Shown here piece after piece: positions 16,264 to 24,476 of a DNA stretch of 52,549 nucleotides. Source of the stretch: a virus; IMG/VR virus record IMGVR_UViG_3300000575_000132, positions 274-52,822 of that record; one strand, given 5' to 3'. Every line of letters begins with the position of its first letter. The stretch's first letter is position 1. Position numbers and translations under genes: made by a program. The notes under the pieces are model-generated. The model did no database searches. It was given only the letters and a program-made list of their open reading frames with translations, and was not told the origin of the DNA.

Positions 16264-16865
16264 TTATTATTCCATTCATCGTATTGGGCATTCCATTTAG
16301 GGGTTTTGTGCTGCAAATCCTTTTTTGTATATTGTTTGCTTTCTATAACCGTATTTAAAATTTTATGGCACTCGGTTTCAACAAATTTAAAATTTTTAGG
16401 TATTACTTCCTGCCACCCGTTATTCTTTACAAAACACGCTTGTACATCAGCCCCAAGCTTTGTTAAAATATGCTTAGACATGTCAAAGTGTCTATGTCCT
16501 GCGCCTTTAAAAGCAGGCGTAAATGTAATAATAAATATAGGCTTATTTGTGATACAATATTTTTGACCTAAACTACTGTTTAAGGTATCTGCAACAACAA
16601 GCCAATCTAGGGCATTTTTGAAAGCAGCAGAGTAATGTTCTGAATATTCGGGTATACTAAAAACCAGAATGTCTGCCTCTCTTAATGCTTCGATAAAAGA
16701 AGAAACTGATTTAGGAATATTTCCGTCGGGCTTATTGTTATTGCAGAACGGTAGATTTATTTTATAAATCTTGTGGAAATTCAGAAATTCGTTCATTAAT
16801 AGTAGCCCTCGAAATGACATAGAATGTTCACAATAACTGAACGATACTGCTGATATTTTTTTCAT
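16254..16865 (-). CDS. NADPH-dependent FMN reductase-like flavodoxin-fold protein
   Basis: 203 residues. PEYSEHYSAAFKNALDWL matches the PEYNxSxPxxLKNAIDW flavin motif of the FMN reductase family, preceded by ADILVFSIP. It would pass electrons from NAD(P)H to FMN, and could feed reduced flavin to the nitroreductase-like or other enzymes of the island. ATGA overlap with the methyltransferase upstream and a 10-base overlap with peroxiredoxin downstream. Confidence 0.8.
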   Translation of the reverse strand: MKKISAVSFSYCEHSMSFRGLLLMNEFLNFHKIYKINLPFCNNNKPDGNIPKSVSSFIEALREADILVFSIPEYSEHYSAAFKNALDWLVVADTLNSSLGQKYCITNKPIFIITFTPAFKGAGHRHFDMSKHILTKLGADVQACFVKNNGWQEVIPKNFKFVETECHKILNTVIESKQYTKKDLQHKTPKWNAQYDEWNNKWL

Positions 16866-17515
16866 ATAGATATGTCTACTACAATTCTATTCCCTGCAAA
16901 TATTTCTAAATCAAAATAGTATTCTTTAAATTCTTTGCAGTTAGTTCTATATGCATCCAGTTCGTTATCTATTGTGTGCAAAATAAGCTTTGGGTCCCAG
17001 TATTTTTGATTTGACCTGGGTTCTTGTATAATTGCATTAGGGCTGTTATATAAGTAACAGGTGATTTCTTTAAAAAAATCAAAATGATTATTTGGTTTAT
17101 ACAACAAAACTCCACTCCAAATTACTTGGTCTACTTGAAAATCCACAGAAATATCTGCTTTATTGTCCCAGGAGATGTTTCTAAATTCTATATTATTGAA
17201 ATTTTTCCATTTTTTTTGAGCAATTGAAATGGGATCAATAGAAGTATCGAAGCCCATATAATTAAAATTTTTGTACCCCTTGTCGTGCAGTATTTTTAAT
17301 ACCGGGCCATGCCTGCATCCTACATCTATAATACCTTTACATTTTTTTTCTATAATGATATCTGCTTGTTTTTCAAACATTGGATATGCTTCGTTTGTAT
17401 CCAAATAAGACATGTCGGAAAAATCATAATTTTCTCCTAAAGGAACTAATTGCCGATTATTTGTTATTGGTGTTTTTATTTTAGGCCAAGGAACTCGATT
17501 AGATTGGTCTGTCAT
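16862..17515 (-). CDS. SAM-dependent methyltransferase (class I), second
   Basis: 217 residues. GIIDVGCRHGPVLKILHDKG is the SAM-binding motif I, YMGFDTSIDPIS motif II, and DQVIWSGVLLY post-motif. It is not close to the methyltransferase at 13410. The acceptor is unknown. It lies between a TauD-like oxygenase and an FMN reductase. Confidence 0.8.
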   Translation of the reverse strand: MTDQSNRVPWPKIKTPITNNRQLVPLGENYDFSDMSYLDTNEAYPMFEKQADIIIEKKCKGIIDVGCRHGPVLKILHDKGYKNFNYMGFDTSIDPISIAQKKWKNFNNIEFRNISWDNKADISVDFQVDQVIWSGVLLYKPNNHFDFFKEITCYLYNSPNAIIQEPRSNQKYWDPKLILHTIDNELDAYRTNCKEFKEYYFDLEIFAGNRIVVDISI

Positions 17516-17528
17516 AACAAGTTCTTAA

Positions 17529-18320
17529 TTAACCAAGAATTGTACTATAGTCACTAGCAAGACGCCACAAAAGTCTATCTCCCATTACGGGTGTGCGACG
17601 ATGTAATGTGCAAAATTGATCCATTAATAATAGATCGCCTTCAGCAAACACATGATGTTTTTGATATTTGCTACGGAATATTATAGGCTTTAACTTGTCG
17701 ATTATTAGTTGAGGATCAATTTGCTTCTTTCCTTCCCATGCTTTAATAATAAAATGATATGGAAAATAAAAATAGTGTTTTCCTGTATGTGGGTGCAAAC
17801 CCACTAAATCGCGAATACTTCCTTTATTCTGACTCATAAATTCTAGTTCTGGATCGTCTTCATCTAAATGATACATCGTATCATTTTGAAATTTTAACCT
17901 AATTTTTATAGATTTCCAGTATTCTTGTTCTTCTTTTGTTAAATCATAAAAAGGTTCACTCGTGTTACAAATACTTAAAGTTGTGTTCACATCTCCCTCG
18001 ACGCAGTACAGTCCAATTAAAATTTTATCTATTAGATGTCTACTGTTTCCGTTACTATGCCAGCCTAACTCACCGTCTCCAAACATTCCTATTTTTTTAC
18101 CATCCTTGTCCTTTTTTCCAGTAACTATAAATATTTCTGGAAAATCGTTATGATTCATAAACAGCCCGGGTGCTTCGCACTCTCCTATTCTTTTGAAAAA
18201 ATCAACAATTTGTCGCTCAGAAAATTTTTGATCGTGTAAAATTGCCAGTCCGTCATTTTGAACTTTTTGTACTAAATCTTTTAACTGTTCGTTATTATAA
18301 TTATAAACTTGTAATGTCAT
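17529..18320 (-). CDS. TauD/clavaminate synthase-like oxygenase with HxN at the metal site
   Basis: 263 residues, near the usual TauD length. GELGWHSNGNSRH lies where the family has WHxD/E; His88 is kept but the acidic ligand position carries Asn90. The distal TLHRR and the LLWRLASDY strand, with Arg for 2OG, are present. I know this HSN form from similar marine phage proteins, so it looks like a fixed subfamily and not a chance mutation. A lost carboxylate ligand is what 2OG halogenases show (Ala or Gly there), so activity may differ from hydroxylation. Overlaps the upstream gene by 20 bases. Confidence 0.75.
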   Translation of the reverse strand: MTLQVYNYNNEQLKDLVQKVQNDGLAILHDQKFSERQIVDFFKRIGECEAPGLFMNHNDFPEIFIVTGKKDKDGKKIGMFGDGELGWHSNGNSRHLIDKILIGLYCVEGDVNTTLSICNTSEPFYDLTKEEQEYWKSIKIRLKFQNDTMYHLDEDDPELEFMSQNKGSIRDLVGLHPHTGKHYFYFPYHFIIKAWEGKKQIDPQLIIDKLKPIIFRSKYQKHHVFAEGDLLLMDQFCTLHRRTPVMGDRLLWRLASDYSTILG

Positions 18321-18936
18321 CGGTTCCGTCCAAACTAAACATGAGTGCTATTCTAGGATCTTTCCCCATATTAACTACAGCATGAGGATAGCCTATATTA
18401 AGGAAGTATGCGACACCGTCCTTAAGATTAAAAGCTTCTAATTCGTTATCTCTCTTAAATAGGTTAACTACATTGTCTCCGCCGTACACCGGAACGATAC
18501 ATCGAACAGCATAGTTAACATCATAATCAACATGCCAAGGAATAATTTTACCTGCGGCTAGCTTTGTAATTCTTATTCTACTAGCGGGTGCTTTTAACTG
18601 TGTAATTATTTTTTCAAAATAACTGTCGGTATAATCTGATGTAGGAACATTATACAAATGCTCTTCTCTTCTTCTTAATCTTTCTTTAATGCTTGTTTCG
18701 TACGGAAGAACTTCACTAGGTTCGGTTAGATTAATTTGTTCGAAATTATCATATACACTGCCAACTAGTTCTTTATGATTATCGCAAAGCATGGGGTTAG
18801 CAGTGCGAACGTCTACAAACTTTCCAGCTAGGTTGTTGGTAGCTTTTCTAAGAAGTTCTAGGTCCACCTCAATAGGTAGTTGAGCTATTGTGGGTAATTT
18901 TTTTTTGTTTAATTTTTTAGTAGTGGTGTCAGACAT
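18301..18936 (-). CDS. 2OG-Fe(II) oxygenase, Asp/Arg hydroxylase-like
   Basis: 211 residues. ITKLAAGKIIPWHVDYD supplies His-x-Asp, and IGYPHAVVNMGKDPRIALMFSL the distal His and an Arg for 2OG. The first 25 residues (KKLNKKKLP) are lysine-rich. It overlaps the PLP enzyme gene by 28 bases. Similar proteins are common in marine T4-like phages, with unknown substrates. Confidence 0.75.
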   Translation of the reverse strand: MSDTTTKKLNKKKLPTIAQLPIEVDLELLRKATNNLAGKFVDVRTANPMLCDNHKELVGSVYDNFEQINLTEPSEVLPYETSIKERLRRREEHLYNVPTSDYTDSYFEKIITQLKAPASRIRITKLAAGKIIPWHVDYDVNYAVRCIVPVYGGDNVVNLFKRDNELEAFNLKDGVAYFLNIGYPHAVVNMGKDPRIALMFSLDGTDDITSL

Positions 18937-19781
18937 AATCTCGCCTCTTTATCTCGTCTTCTACGTATAGAATAGTATTCATCTTTGCTAGTTGCTAAAA
19001 AATATGTATCGCTAGGCTCTAGGGAATATTTATTACATAGGTATGACTGGTCTTCTCTAAAACGGTTAAACATATAATCTGGGGTGAAAGATTTGATAAT
19101 TGCGTCAATTATTCTAACCATATTGTAATTCCAACATTCTACTTTCTTTAAAGGATGCAGCGTTGGATGAGGTTGTTTAGTATATAATAGCCCGCATCTT
19201 TGACCTATGAGACCCCATCCTTTACTAAAGCTAAACATTATTTGTTCGGTGTTAGGAGGAATTTCCATATGATGTATAGAAGTAGCTCCCAAATACGCAC
19301 AGTCTAATATTACAGGGCAGTTTATACTCTGTAGGAATTTATTATGTATAAAGTTGCCATTGGCACACTGGGGATTACTAATATACAGGACTTTGTCGTT
19401 TGAAGGAAAGTTTACTTCAGATCCCTTGTAAGAAGAAATCAAATTTGGCCATTGATAATCTCCTTTCAAATATTGCCATGCTCTAGCGTCTGATAATATC
19501 CAATGATTAATAGCTTCTGTGGCGCCTGCTACTGCATATACATAAGGAAAGTCTGCTAAAGAAACTATAGGAGAAATCCATTCTCTATGTTTCTTTTCTA
19601 GCGTTTCGAGATCTTGTGTAGCTTTCTTTGTGCCTCTTAGGTAATACTGATCACTAATACTTAGTGTGTTTATTACAGATTTTACTTCTTCGGATATAGG
19701 AGATTGTGCCCATGGATTGTATTTTAATTGTTTGCTAAATATTTTACTAGAATTTTTTGCCGACAAACAATTTCTCCGCAA
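18909..19781 (-). CDS. PLP-dependent aminotransferase-like protein (fold type I), TTG start
   Basis: 290 residues, shorter than class I/II aminotransferases (about 390). SNPQCANG, ILDCAYLG (Asp160) and MFSFSKGWGLIGQRCG (Lys187) match the substrate, ring-nitrogen and Schiff-base regions. The start is TTG at 19781; a perfect AGGAGG lies five bases upstream, inside the end of the desaturase gene, and decides the start. The C-terminal small domain looks reduced. It may transaminate or decarboxylate an amino acid for the product of this operon. Confidence 0.7.
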   Translation of the reverse strand: MRRNCLSAKNSSKIFSKQLKYNPWAQSPISEEVKSVINTLSISDQYYLRGTKKATQDLETLEKKHREWISPIVSLADFPYVYAVAGATEAINHWILSDARAWQYLKGDYQWPNLISSYKGSEVNFPSNDKVLYISNPQCANGNFIHNKFLQSINCPVILDCAYLGATSIHHMEIPPNTEQIMFSFSKGWGLIGQRCGLLYTKQPHPTLHPLKKVECWNYNMVRIIDAIIKSFTPDYMFNRFREDQSYLCNKYSLEPSDTYFLATSKDEYYSIRRRRDKEARLCLTPLLKN

Positions 19782-20391
19782 TTATTCCTCCTAGGTCCCA
19801 TTTCGATAATCTTACTTGTTGTATGTTTTTATGATGATTCTTGTGATATCCCTCCCCTGCAACAAATAAGTTAAGCCAGGGCACGTTTGCCGGACCGTCT
19901 TTGTGTCCTAATGTGTTCAAAAGACCAAAACCGATTTTGGCAAAAACAAAGGGAACCAAAGCAAAGGCAACAAAAAAATACGGACTAATTAAAAACGAGA
20001 TTATCCAAACTATTGCTAGGATTTTAAGCCAGTGTCTGTGGCAAAAAACCAGCATAGGATTCTTATATAAGTCTTTCGCATACTTAACAGGAATTCGATC
20101 TATCGACCAAATTGTTAGCAACACTTTCCAAATACCGACATGCTTAGGAGAATGCGGGTCATGGGCTGTATCAGAATGTCTATGATGCATTCTGTGGCTT
20201 GCTATCCACCCTATGGGGCTTCTTATACATGCAATCATTAACATTGCAAGGCCAATAGCTTCGAACCATTTAGGAACTTCAAATTGCTTATGGCAATAAT
20301 GTCTATGCAATAATATGCTGGCACCGAAGTGCGAAATAATTTGACTCCATAGTACTCCAAATAGAATAGCTATAATGAGATTGGTTAGCAT
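19747..20391 (-). CDS. Acyl-CoA/acyl-lipid delta-9-type fatty acid desaturase
   Basis: 214 residues. The three histidine boxes are HRHYCH (29-34), HRMHHRH (66-72) and GEGYHKNHH. Hydrophobic segments around 1-20, 46-60 and 122-160 fit a membrane protein. These di-iron enzymes put a double bond into fatty acyl chains. It is short compared with bacterial enzymes (about 280-320). Desaturases of this kind occur in marine cyanophages. AGGAG precedes the ATG. First gene of the minus-strand island operon, so lipid change may be part of the pathway. Confidence 0.88.
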   Translation of the reverse strand: MLTNLIIAILFGVLWSQIISHFGASILLHRHYCHKQFEVPKWFEAIGLAMLMIACIRSPIGWIASHRMHHRHSDTAHDPHSPKHVGIWKVLLTIWSIDRIPVKYAKDLYKNPMLVFCHRHWLKILAIVWIISFLISPYFFVAFALVPFVFAKIGFGLLNTLGHKDGPANVPWLNLFVAGEGYHKNHHKNIQQVRLSKWDLGGIIAEKLFVGKKF

Positions 20392-20409
20392 GCGGACTCC
20401 TACGTTACG

Positions 20410-21690
20410 TTATATATATAGTGGGATATATCTTGTGTTACCATTAAATATGATTTGTAACCATTCTGTTGGCGAATCCTGAGTAGGATTGTCGTTGTCG
20501 GGAGAGGTACCTGCGGTTCCTATTAGCTCAATATCTCGTAGAGTACCTAAAATTTCTCCATTTTCTGCATCAATTAATAAAGAACTATCTGTACTTAAAA
20601 TGTCCGCCGTAGCGGTAGAGGACTCTAGGTGACCGTTTATAATAGCATTGCCTTGTACATCAAGGTTTGCATTTGGAAGAAACGTTCCTATTCCTAATTT
20701 GGTATCTCCCCATGTTAACGTAGCGGCTTCTTGGTTGATAGAGGGCAGACCTGCACTATCTGCTGTTATATAGACAAATCCTTGTGATCCGCCACCGTTT
20801 ATTCTGGCTGTTGTCAAACTGCCGTTGACATCGATCCTTGTAAATTGTATTGCAGCGTCCGGTGTTTGGTCTCCAGAAAGATCAGAACTACTTTGTTTAG
20901 TCAGGCTTAGAACACTCGTGCCTTCTATTGCGGCAGATTCTAGATTCATATCGCCTTCGCTGTTACTAAAAATCGAAAACAGATTATTGTTTGGAATAAA
21001 GTTGCTTGCTGTAACAGCATTTAATTCTATGTCTATTAAGATAGTTTCTTCGTCGCTTCCTACATCTCCGATTAAAAATCCGCTAAAAATATCCGAAGCA
21101 ATCAAATTACTTTGGACTTCTGCTGCTGTAATAGTATTGTTAATTGCATCTACAATCGGAGATGAATCGTCACCGAATAGAGAACCTTTGAAGTTTGCTT
21201 CAAATGTTTGTGTTTCTGTATCGTAAATCACAGTGCTGTCCTGGGCAAAAATGTCGCCAACACTAAGAGAACCTGCAAAGACGTTGCCGTCCACAAACAT
21301 CCCAGTAAAATGACCATTTTGCCATCTGAAGTTTTCAGAACCTAGATCAAAAGCAGTATCAGTAGTAGGAATAAGATCAGAAGAAATTGTGCCGCCTACG
21401 ATGACATTATCCTCAACACCGTCGCCAATGTTTATGTTGCCAGTAGCAGTAATATTGCCGTCTATGTTTATGTTGCCATTGCCAACAATGTCGTTGCCGT
21501 TTAGGTTCAGATTGGCTGAAAGGCTAGGAGAGTCGTCGTTTTCTAAACTTGCACTTACTAAGCTGCCGCCCTGCGTTGTGCCATCGCCTACATATATGAG
21601 GCCTGTGTCTGTAACGTATAACAGCTCGCCTGATTTTGGGGTTATAGTCTGACGCTCTGCGTCTGTACCTCTTCTGATTCTCAAAGCCAT
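20410..21690 (-). CDS. Tail-fibre-like structural protein
   Basis: 426 residues. The N-terminus RIRRGTDAERQTITPKSGEL followed by VTDTGLIYVGDGTTQGG is the marker of phage tail fibre or receptor-binding proteins of marine T4-like phages. The middle is repetitive beta-type sequence with many GNINI/GNITATG-like turns, which fits a trimeric fibre shaft. The C-terminus (STEWLQIIFNGNTRYIPLYI-like) is short and probably closes the shaft. A strong AGGAG seven bases before ATG lies in a hairpin arm, with a late promoter in the loop, so expression is probably restricted to late times. Confidence 0.8.
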   Translation of the reverse strand: MALRIRRGTDAERQTITPKSGELLYVTDTGLIYVGDGTTQGGSLVSASLENDDSPSLSANLNLNGNDIVGNGNINIDGNITATGNINIGDGVEDNVIVGGTISSDLIPTTDTAFDLGSENFRWQNGHFTGMFVDGNVFAGSLSVGDIFAQDSTVIYDTETQTFEANFKGSLFGDDSSPIVDAINNTITAAEVQSNLIASDIFSGFLIGDVGSDEETILIDIELNAVTASNFIPNNNLFSIFSNSEGDMNLESAAIEGTSVLSLTKQSSSDLSGDQTPDAAIQFTRIDVNGSLTTARINGGGSQGFVYITADSAGLPSINQEAATLTWGDTKLGIGTFLPNANLDVQGNAIINGHLESSTATADILSTDSSLLIDAENGEILGTLRDIELIGTAGTSPDNDNPTQDSPTEWLQIIFNGNTRYIPLYI

Positions 21691-21693
21691 TGA

Positions 21694-21740
21694 GTAACTC
21701 CTGATCTGTATTAAGAGTATTTATCCAAATCAGGAGTTAC
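21694..21740 (-). promoter_or_regulatory. RBS-sequestering hairpin with late promoter in its loop
   Basis: GTAACTCCTGAT and ATCAGGAGTTAC are a perfect 12-bp inverted repeat separated by 23 bases. The 3' arm (minus strand) contains the AGGAG site of the tail-fibre gene; the 5' arm contains the stop codon of the preceding gene. GATAAATACTC, a T4-type late promoter, lies in the loop (TATTTATC at 21718-21725 on the plus strand). Readthrough transcripts would hide the ribosome site, while transcripts begun in the loop would lack the 5' arm and expose it. T4 genes e and soc are controlled this way. Confidence 0.7.
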
Positions 21741-22039
21741 CTCTTCTTTTTGAGGAAATGGTTAGTACGCTTTGACACGTCCTTTTTTACTCTTTCAATA
21801 TCAAGACGAAAGTCGATGTTGACAATTTCCTGTTGATATTCATCCACCAAGTCAGTAATTGCACCTTCCAGGTCAGCTTCCTTTGCTTGTTCTGTAAGAT
21901 CAATATTCCAGGAAATGCCGTCATCAAACTCCACAATGATAGAATGTAGGTACTCTACAGGAACTACATCTATCTCGAGGTCCTCAAAAACTTCTGGCCA
22001 AAAGTCGATTAACTCTTGAGGAAGCTTGCGATCAGGCAC
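21737..22039 (-). CDS. Conserved marine T4-like phage protein of unknown function
   Basis: About 100 residues from a GTG at 22039 that overlaps the upstream stop; the longer in-frame form from an ATG at 22144 would overlap the upstream gene by over 100 bases and has an unrelated leader. The core DLEIDVVPVEYLHSIIVEFD and FDDGISWNIDL is strand-like, then an acidic helix and a basic tail ending in HFLKKKR. No known catalytic motif. Its stop codon lies in the hairpin before the tail-fibre gene. Start choice is uncertain. Confidence 0.55.
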   Translation of the reverse strand: MPDRKLPQELIDFWPEVFEDLEIDVVPVEYLHSIIVEFDDGISWNIDLTEQAKEADLEGAITDLVDEYQQEIVNIDFRLDIERVKKDVSKRTNHFLKKKR

Positions 22040-22631
22040 TAGACTTTGTCTTTCTCTTGGTGGGTGAAAGCTTTTCTGCTTCTTCTCGGAGCCTCTTTGC
22101 TTCCTTGTACAGTCTGTCAGCGTCGCTGCGATACTTTGCAGCAAGTTCTTCGTCTGTAATTACTTCTTCTTCTTGGACTACCACAGGCTCGTCAGATGGC
22201 AATGTTTCTGTGGCAGCAGGCTCTGTTTTCTTCTGAGAACTGGTATTGCTGGAAAGAGCCAGATCTTCTACAGATACCCCTTTCTGCTCGGCGATCTGTC
22301 TATTGAGCTCATCTAGACTTACACTGGTGTTGCGATCAGGAATCATCTCTACTTCTGAAGTAGGCATCTTCATCATCTTTCCAGTAGTATGAAAACCAGC
22401 AAGCATATTTCTGCCGTCCGGCAGACTAGTGCGTGACATTGCTTCTGCAAACTCGTATGCACTTTGACCAGCGTCGCTTTCTACAGCCTTCATAAGAGCG
22501 TCGTGTTCGTCTGCCATTAGACTTTCTGTAGTTACTACCACACAGCTTTGAGGATCACCAGGAACAGTGCGATATGCTACAACTACCTTTCTCTGGTTCT
22601 TTTTTACTCTACCAACATGCTTTAAACTCAT
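22032..22631 (-). CDS. Conserved marine T4-like phage protein of unknown function
   Basis: 199 residues. The first 95 (KKNQRKVVVAYRTVPGDPQS, SLMADEHDALMKAVESDAGQ, GFHTTGKMMKMPTSEVEMIP) are a pattern I recognise from marine T4-like phages, without known function. The rest is low-complexity acidic sequence with a predicted helix (YKEAKRLREEAEKLSP) and a basic end. A structural or assembly role is guessed from its place between small virion-type genes and the tail fibre. Confidence 0.65.
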   Translation of the reverse strand: MSLKHVGRVKKNQRKVVVAYRTVPGDPQSCVVVTTESLMADEHDALMKAVESDAGQSAYEFAEAMSRTSLPDGRNMLAGFHTTGKMMKMPTSEVEMIPDRNTSVSLDELNRQIAEQKGVSVEDLALSSNTSSQKKTEPAATETLPSDEPVVVQEEEVITDEELAAKYRSDADRLYKEAKRLREEAEKLSPTKRKTKSSA

Positions 22632-22852
22632 TATGTTTCTCCTTGTGAAGAACTTACTGCATTAAGGAAAGTCTCCAACTTTGAATATGTTTGACCTACT
22701 GCTACCATTTCGTTGGGCCGAAATGCGCCTCTCTGGCTTGCAAGGTCGATAATCTGCTTGATTGCAGCTAGATCTTGCACAGTAAGTTCTGCTTGATTCT
22801 GATTCTCTGCAGCAGTTTCTGCAGTTTCTTCTTGTACGGTTTCTTCTGACAT
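22631..22852 (-). CDS. Small acidic conserved phage protein
   Basis: 73 residues. An acidic N-terminus (EETVQEETAETAAEN) precedes LTVQDLAAIKQIIDLASQRG and a second helix (VGQTYSKLETFLNAV). Helix-turn-helix-like pairing is possible but not shown. Similar small proteins stand next to the 199-residue protein in marine T4-like phages. GGAGG lies five bases before ATG, and a late-type promoter lies 28 bases upstream. Its last base is the first base of the next gene, so translation is coupled. Confidence 0.65.
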   Translation of the reverse strand: MSEETVQEETAETAAENQNQAELTVQDLAAIKQIIDLASQRGAFRPNEMVAVGQTYSKLETFLNAVSSSQGET

Positions 22853-22877
22853 GTATACCTCCGGAATTAAATGCTAA

Positions 22878-22887
22878 GTTATTTACT
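22878..22887 (-). promoter_or_regulatory. T4-type late promoter candidate (AGTAAATAAC)
   Basis: TAAATA on the minus strand at 22885-22880 overlaps the TAA stop of the preceding gene (CAG TAA ATA). It stands about 28 bases before the ATG at 22852, like the other late sites in the window. The flanks are a weaker match than GATAAATA. Confidence 0.35.
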
Positions 22888-23170
22888 GTTGTTTAAGATA
22901 AGGACAGCCCAAAGTGAACAGTGAAAGTTCTTTTGGGTTTTCGAATCCGATTTTAATTATCTTTGTTTCTTTGTTGTTTTTATCTAATTCATACATGGAT
23001 CCCACATAAAAACGACCATTTGTATTTCTTTCCACCCATTTTAGTATAGAATGCTCTAGATTATATCCCCTCATTGCTATTGAAATGTATTCAAAGTGAG
23101 GGGGCGGAACCTTCATTCGCCGTATGCCATAAAAATTTAGTGCATTCACCTTGTTTGGTAAGTTACTCAT
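22883..23170 (-). CDS. Unassigned small phage protein
   Basis: 95 residues with no motif I can name. KVPPPHFEYISIAMRGYNLEHSILKWVERNTNGRFYVG and IKIGFENPKELSLFTLGCPY suggest a small mixed alpha/beta fold. It overlaps the VWA gene by 8 bases (GATGAGTAA), so it is translated with it. The stop codon merges with a late-type promoter for the next gene. Confidence 0.6.
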   Translation of the reverse strand: MSNLPNKVNALNFYGIRRMKVPPPHFEYISIAMRGYNLEHSILKWVERNTNGRFYVGSMYELDKNNKETKIIKIGFENPKELSLFTLGCPYLKQQ

Positions 23171-24416
23171 CGTAGTATGTGGTTACTCCAAAGGGTGCCT
23201 CGGGAGCCCGGCCGTAAACAGAGTGGATTACAAACACTGTATCTGCATAATCTGGATCGCCCCATTCACCCCAGGGCATTCCATCTGTAAACATCAGGAA
23301 TTTTTTAGGCTGAATATCCTGTTCCTTCATGTATTCCCAGTTTGCCATGAAATCTGTTCCGCCACCGCCTTTGATCTCATAGTCTGTGATTTCTCTCCCA
23401 TCGTCTGCAGTAAAGTTGTCTTCGTTATACACTTTGGTGTCGAAGCACCAAATTTTGATGTTATAGTCTTGGTACTGGTCCATAATGCCCTTTACTTCAC
23501 TCAGGAACACCCGGGCCTGCTCGTCTCCAATAGAGCCACTCATGTCTAGTGCAATACAGATGTCAATGGTCTCATCAAAGTTCTGACCAGGCAAAACAGC
23601 ACCCAGATGCCATCCTTTTCTGGACGGACGTGCAAAGGTAAAGTCATTTTTGATAGTGCTCTGAATCTGTTGCTGAAGAATCTCTCGCCAGTTCATTTTA
23701 GGCTCAGTAAGATCCTTAACCATTCTTTCGATTTCGCCAGGAACATTGCCAGCACCTGCGGCCTGTGCAGCACTGATCATGTTTTCTTTGATTTCGTCTC
23801 GAATTCTTTCCAGCTCTTCTCGAGAATATTTAGGACGACCGTTGTTGTCCTTGTCATCGTCGTCACCGGAGCCTTCGCCTTCCTTTTCCCAGTCAAGGTG
23901 CTCGTCCAACATTTTGCCTAGTTCATCGAGGTCGATTTTATCTGCCTTGTCATACAGTTCATCGTAGATTTCTTCTGACGTCCATCCGTCGTATTTAAAA
24001 TCCTGAAAGATATCAAGATCGGGCTTTTCTCCGATGCGATCGCGTACCAGTGTGTTATTGACCTTGTAATCGCATGCAATATTATACAGCTTGGGGTTTC
24101 GATCATGTCGACGAATAATATGGTCAAACACACAGTGCAGAATTTCGTGAGCAATTACAAATTCAATCTGCTTAGTAGTAAGCGTGTCAAAGAACTGAGA
24201 ATTGTAAAACAGGTTCCTTCCATCTGTTGCTGCAGTGGGACACCATCCGTCGCAAGGCTGAACTCGTAGACGAGTAGCCATGTTGCCAAACCAGGGATGG
24301 CGTAGCAGCAGTCCCACTCTGGCAGTAATTACTTTCTCACGAACTTCCTCCTGAAGTGCCTTTAATGCTTCTGTAGAAAGCTCTTCCTGTTCTACCACGT
24401 TTTGCTCAATGGTCAT
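23163..24416 (-). CDS. VWA-domain protein with N-terminal HExxH (MoxR partner)
   Basis: 417 residues. The N-terminal domain has VIAHEILHCVFDH (90-94 HEILH plus a third His), a zinc-metallopeptidase-like site as in DUF2201-type proteins. After an acidic linker (GSGDDDDKDNN) a von Willebrand A domain starts; DMSGS (291-295) is the MIDAS metal site, with a later GGGTDF. Such proteins act with MoxR AAA+ ATPases in metal insertion or complex remodelling. A MoxR gene lies immediately upstream on the same strand, separated by a terminator and this gene's own promoter. The target in infection is unknown. Confidence 0.8.
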   Translation of the reverse strand: MTIEQNVVEQEELSTEALKALQEEVREKVITARVGLLLRHPWFGNMATRLRVQPCDGWCPTAATDGRNLFYNSQFFDTLTTKQIEFVIAHEILHCVFDHIIRRHDRNPKLYNIACDYKVNNTLVRDRIGEKPDLDIFQDFKYDGWTSEEIYDELYDKADKIDLDELGKMLDEHLDWEKEGEGSGDDDDKDNNGRPKYSREELERIRDEIKENMISAAQAAGAGNVPGEIERMVKDLTEPKMNWREILQQQIQSTIKNDFTFARPSRKGWHLGAVLPGQNFDETIDICIALDMSGSIGDEQARVFLSEVKGIMDQYQDYNIKIWCFDTKVYNEDNFTADDGREITDYEIKGGGGTDFMANWEYMKEQDIQPKKFLMFTDGMPWGEWGDPDYADTVFVIHSVYGRAPEAPFGVTTYYDE

Positions 24417-24446
24417 AGCGTTGTCCTTGTCTTACATTACCAGTTA

Positions 24447-24475
24447 ACTATACTAAATCACACCGTAAATGTCAA
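24447..24475 (-). promoter_or_regulatory. Sigma70-type promoter of the VWA gene
   Basis: Minus strand: TTGACA (24475-24470), 17-bp spacer, TATAGT (24452-24447). The -35 box is perfect and the -10 differs by one base. It lies right after the terminator of the MoxR gene and 31 bases before the VWA start codon, so the VWA gene is a separate early-type unit. Confidence 0.75.
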
Positions 24476-24476
24476 T

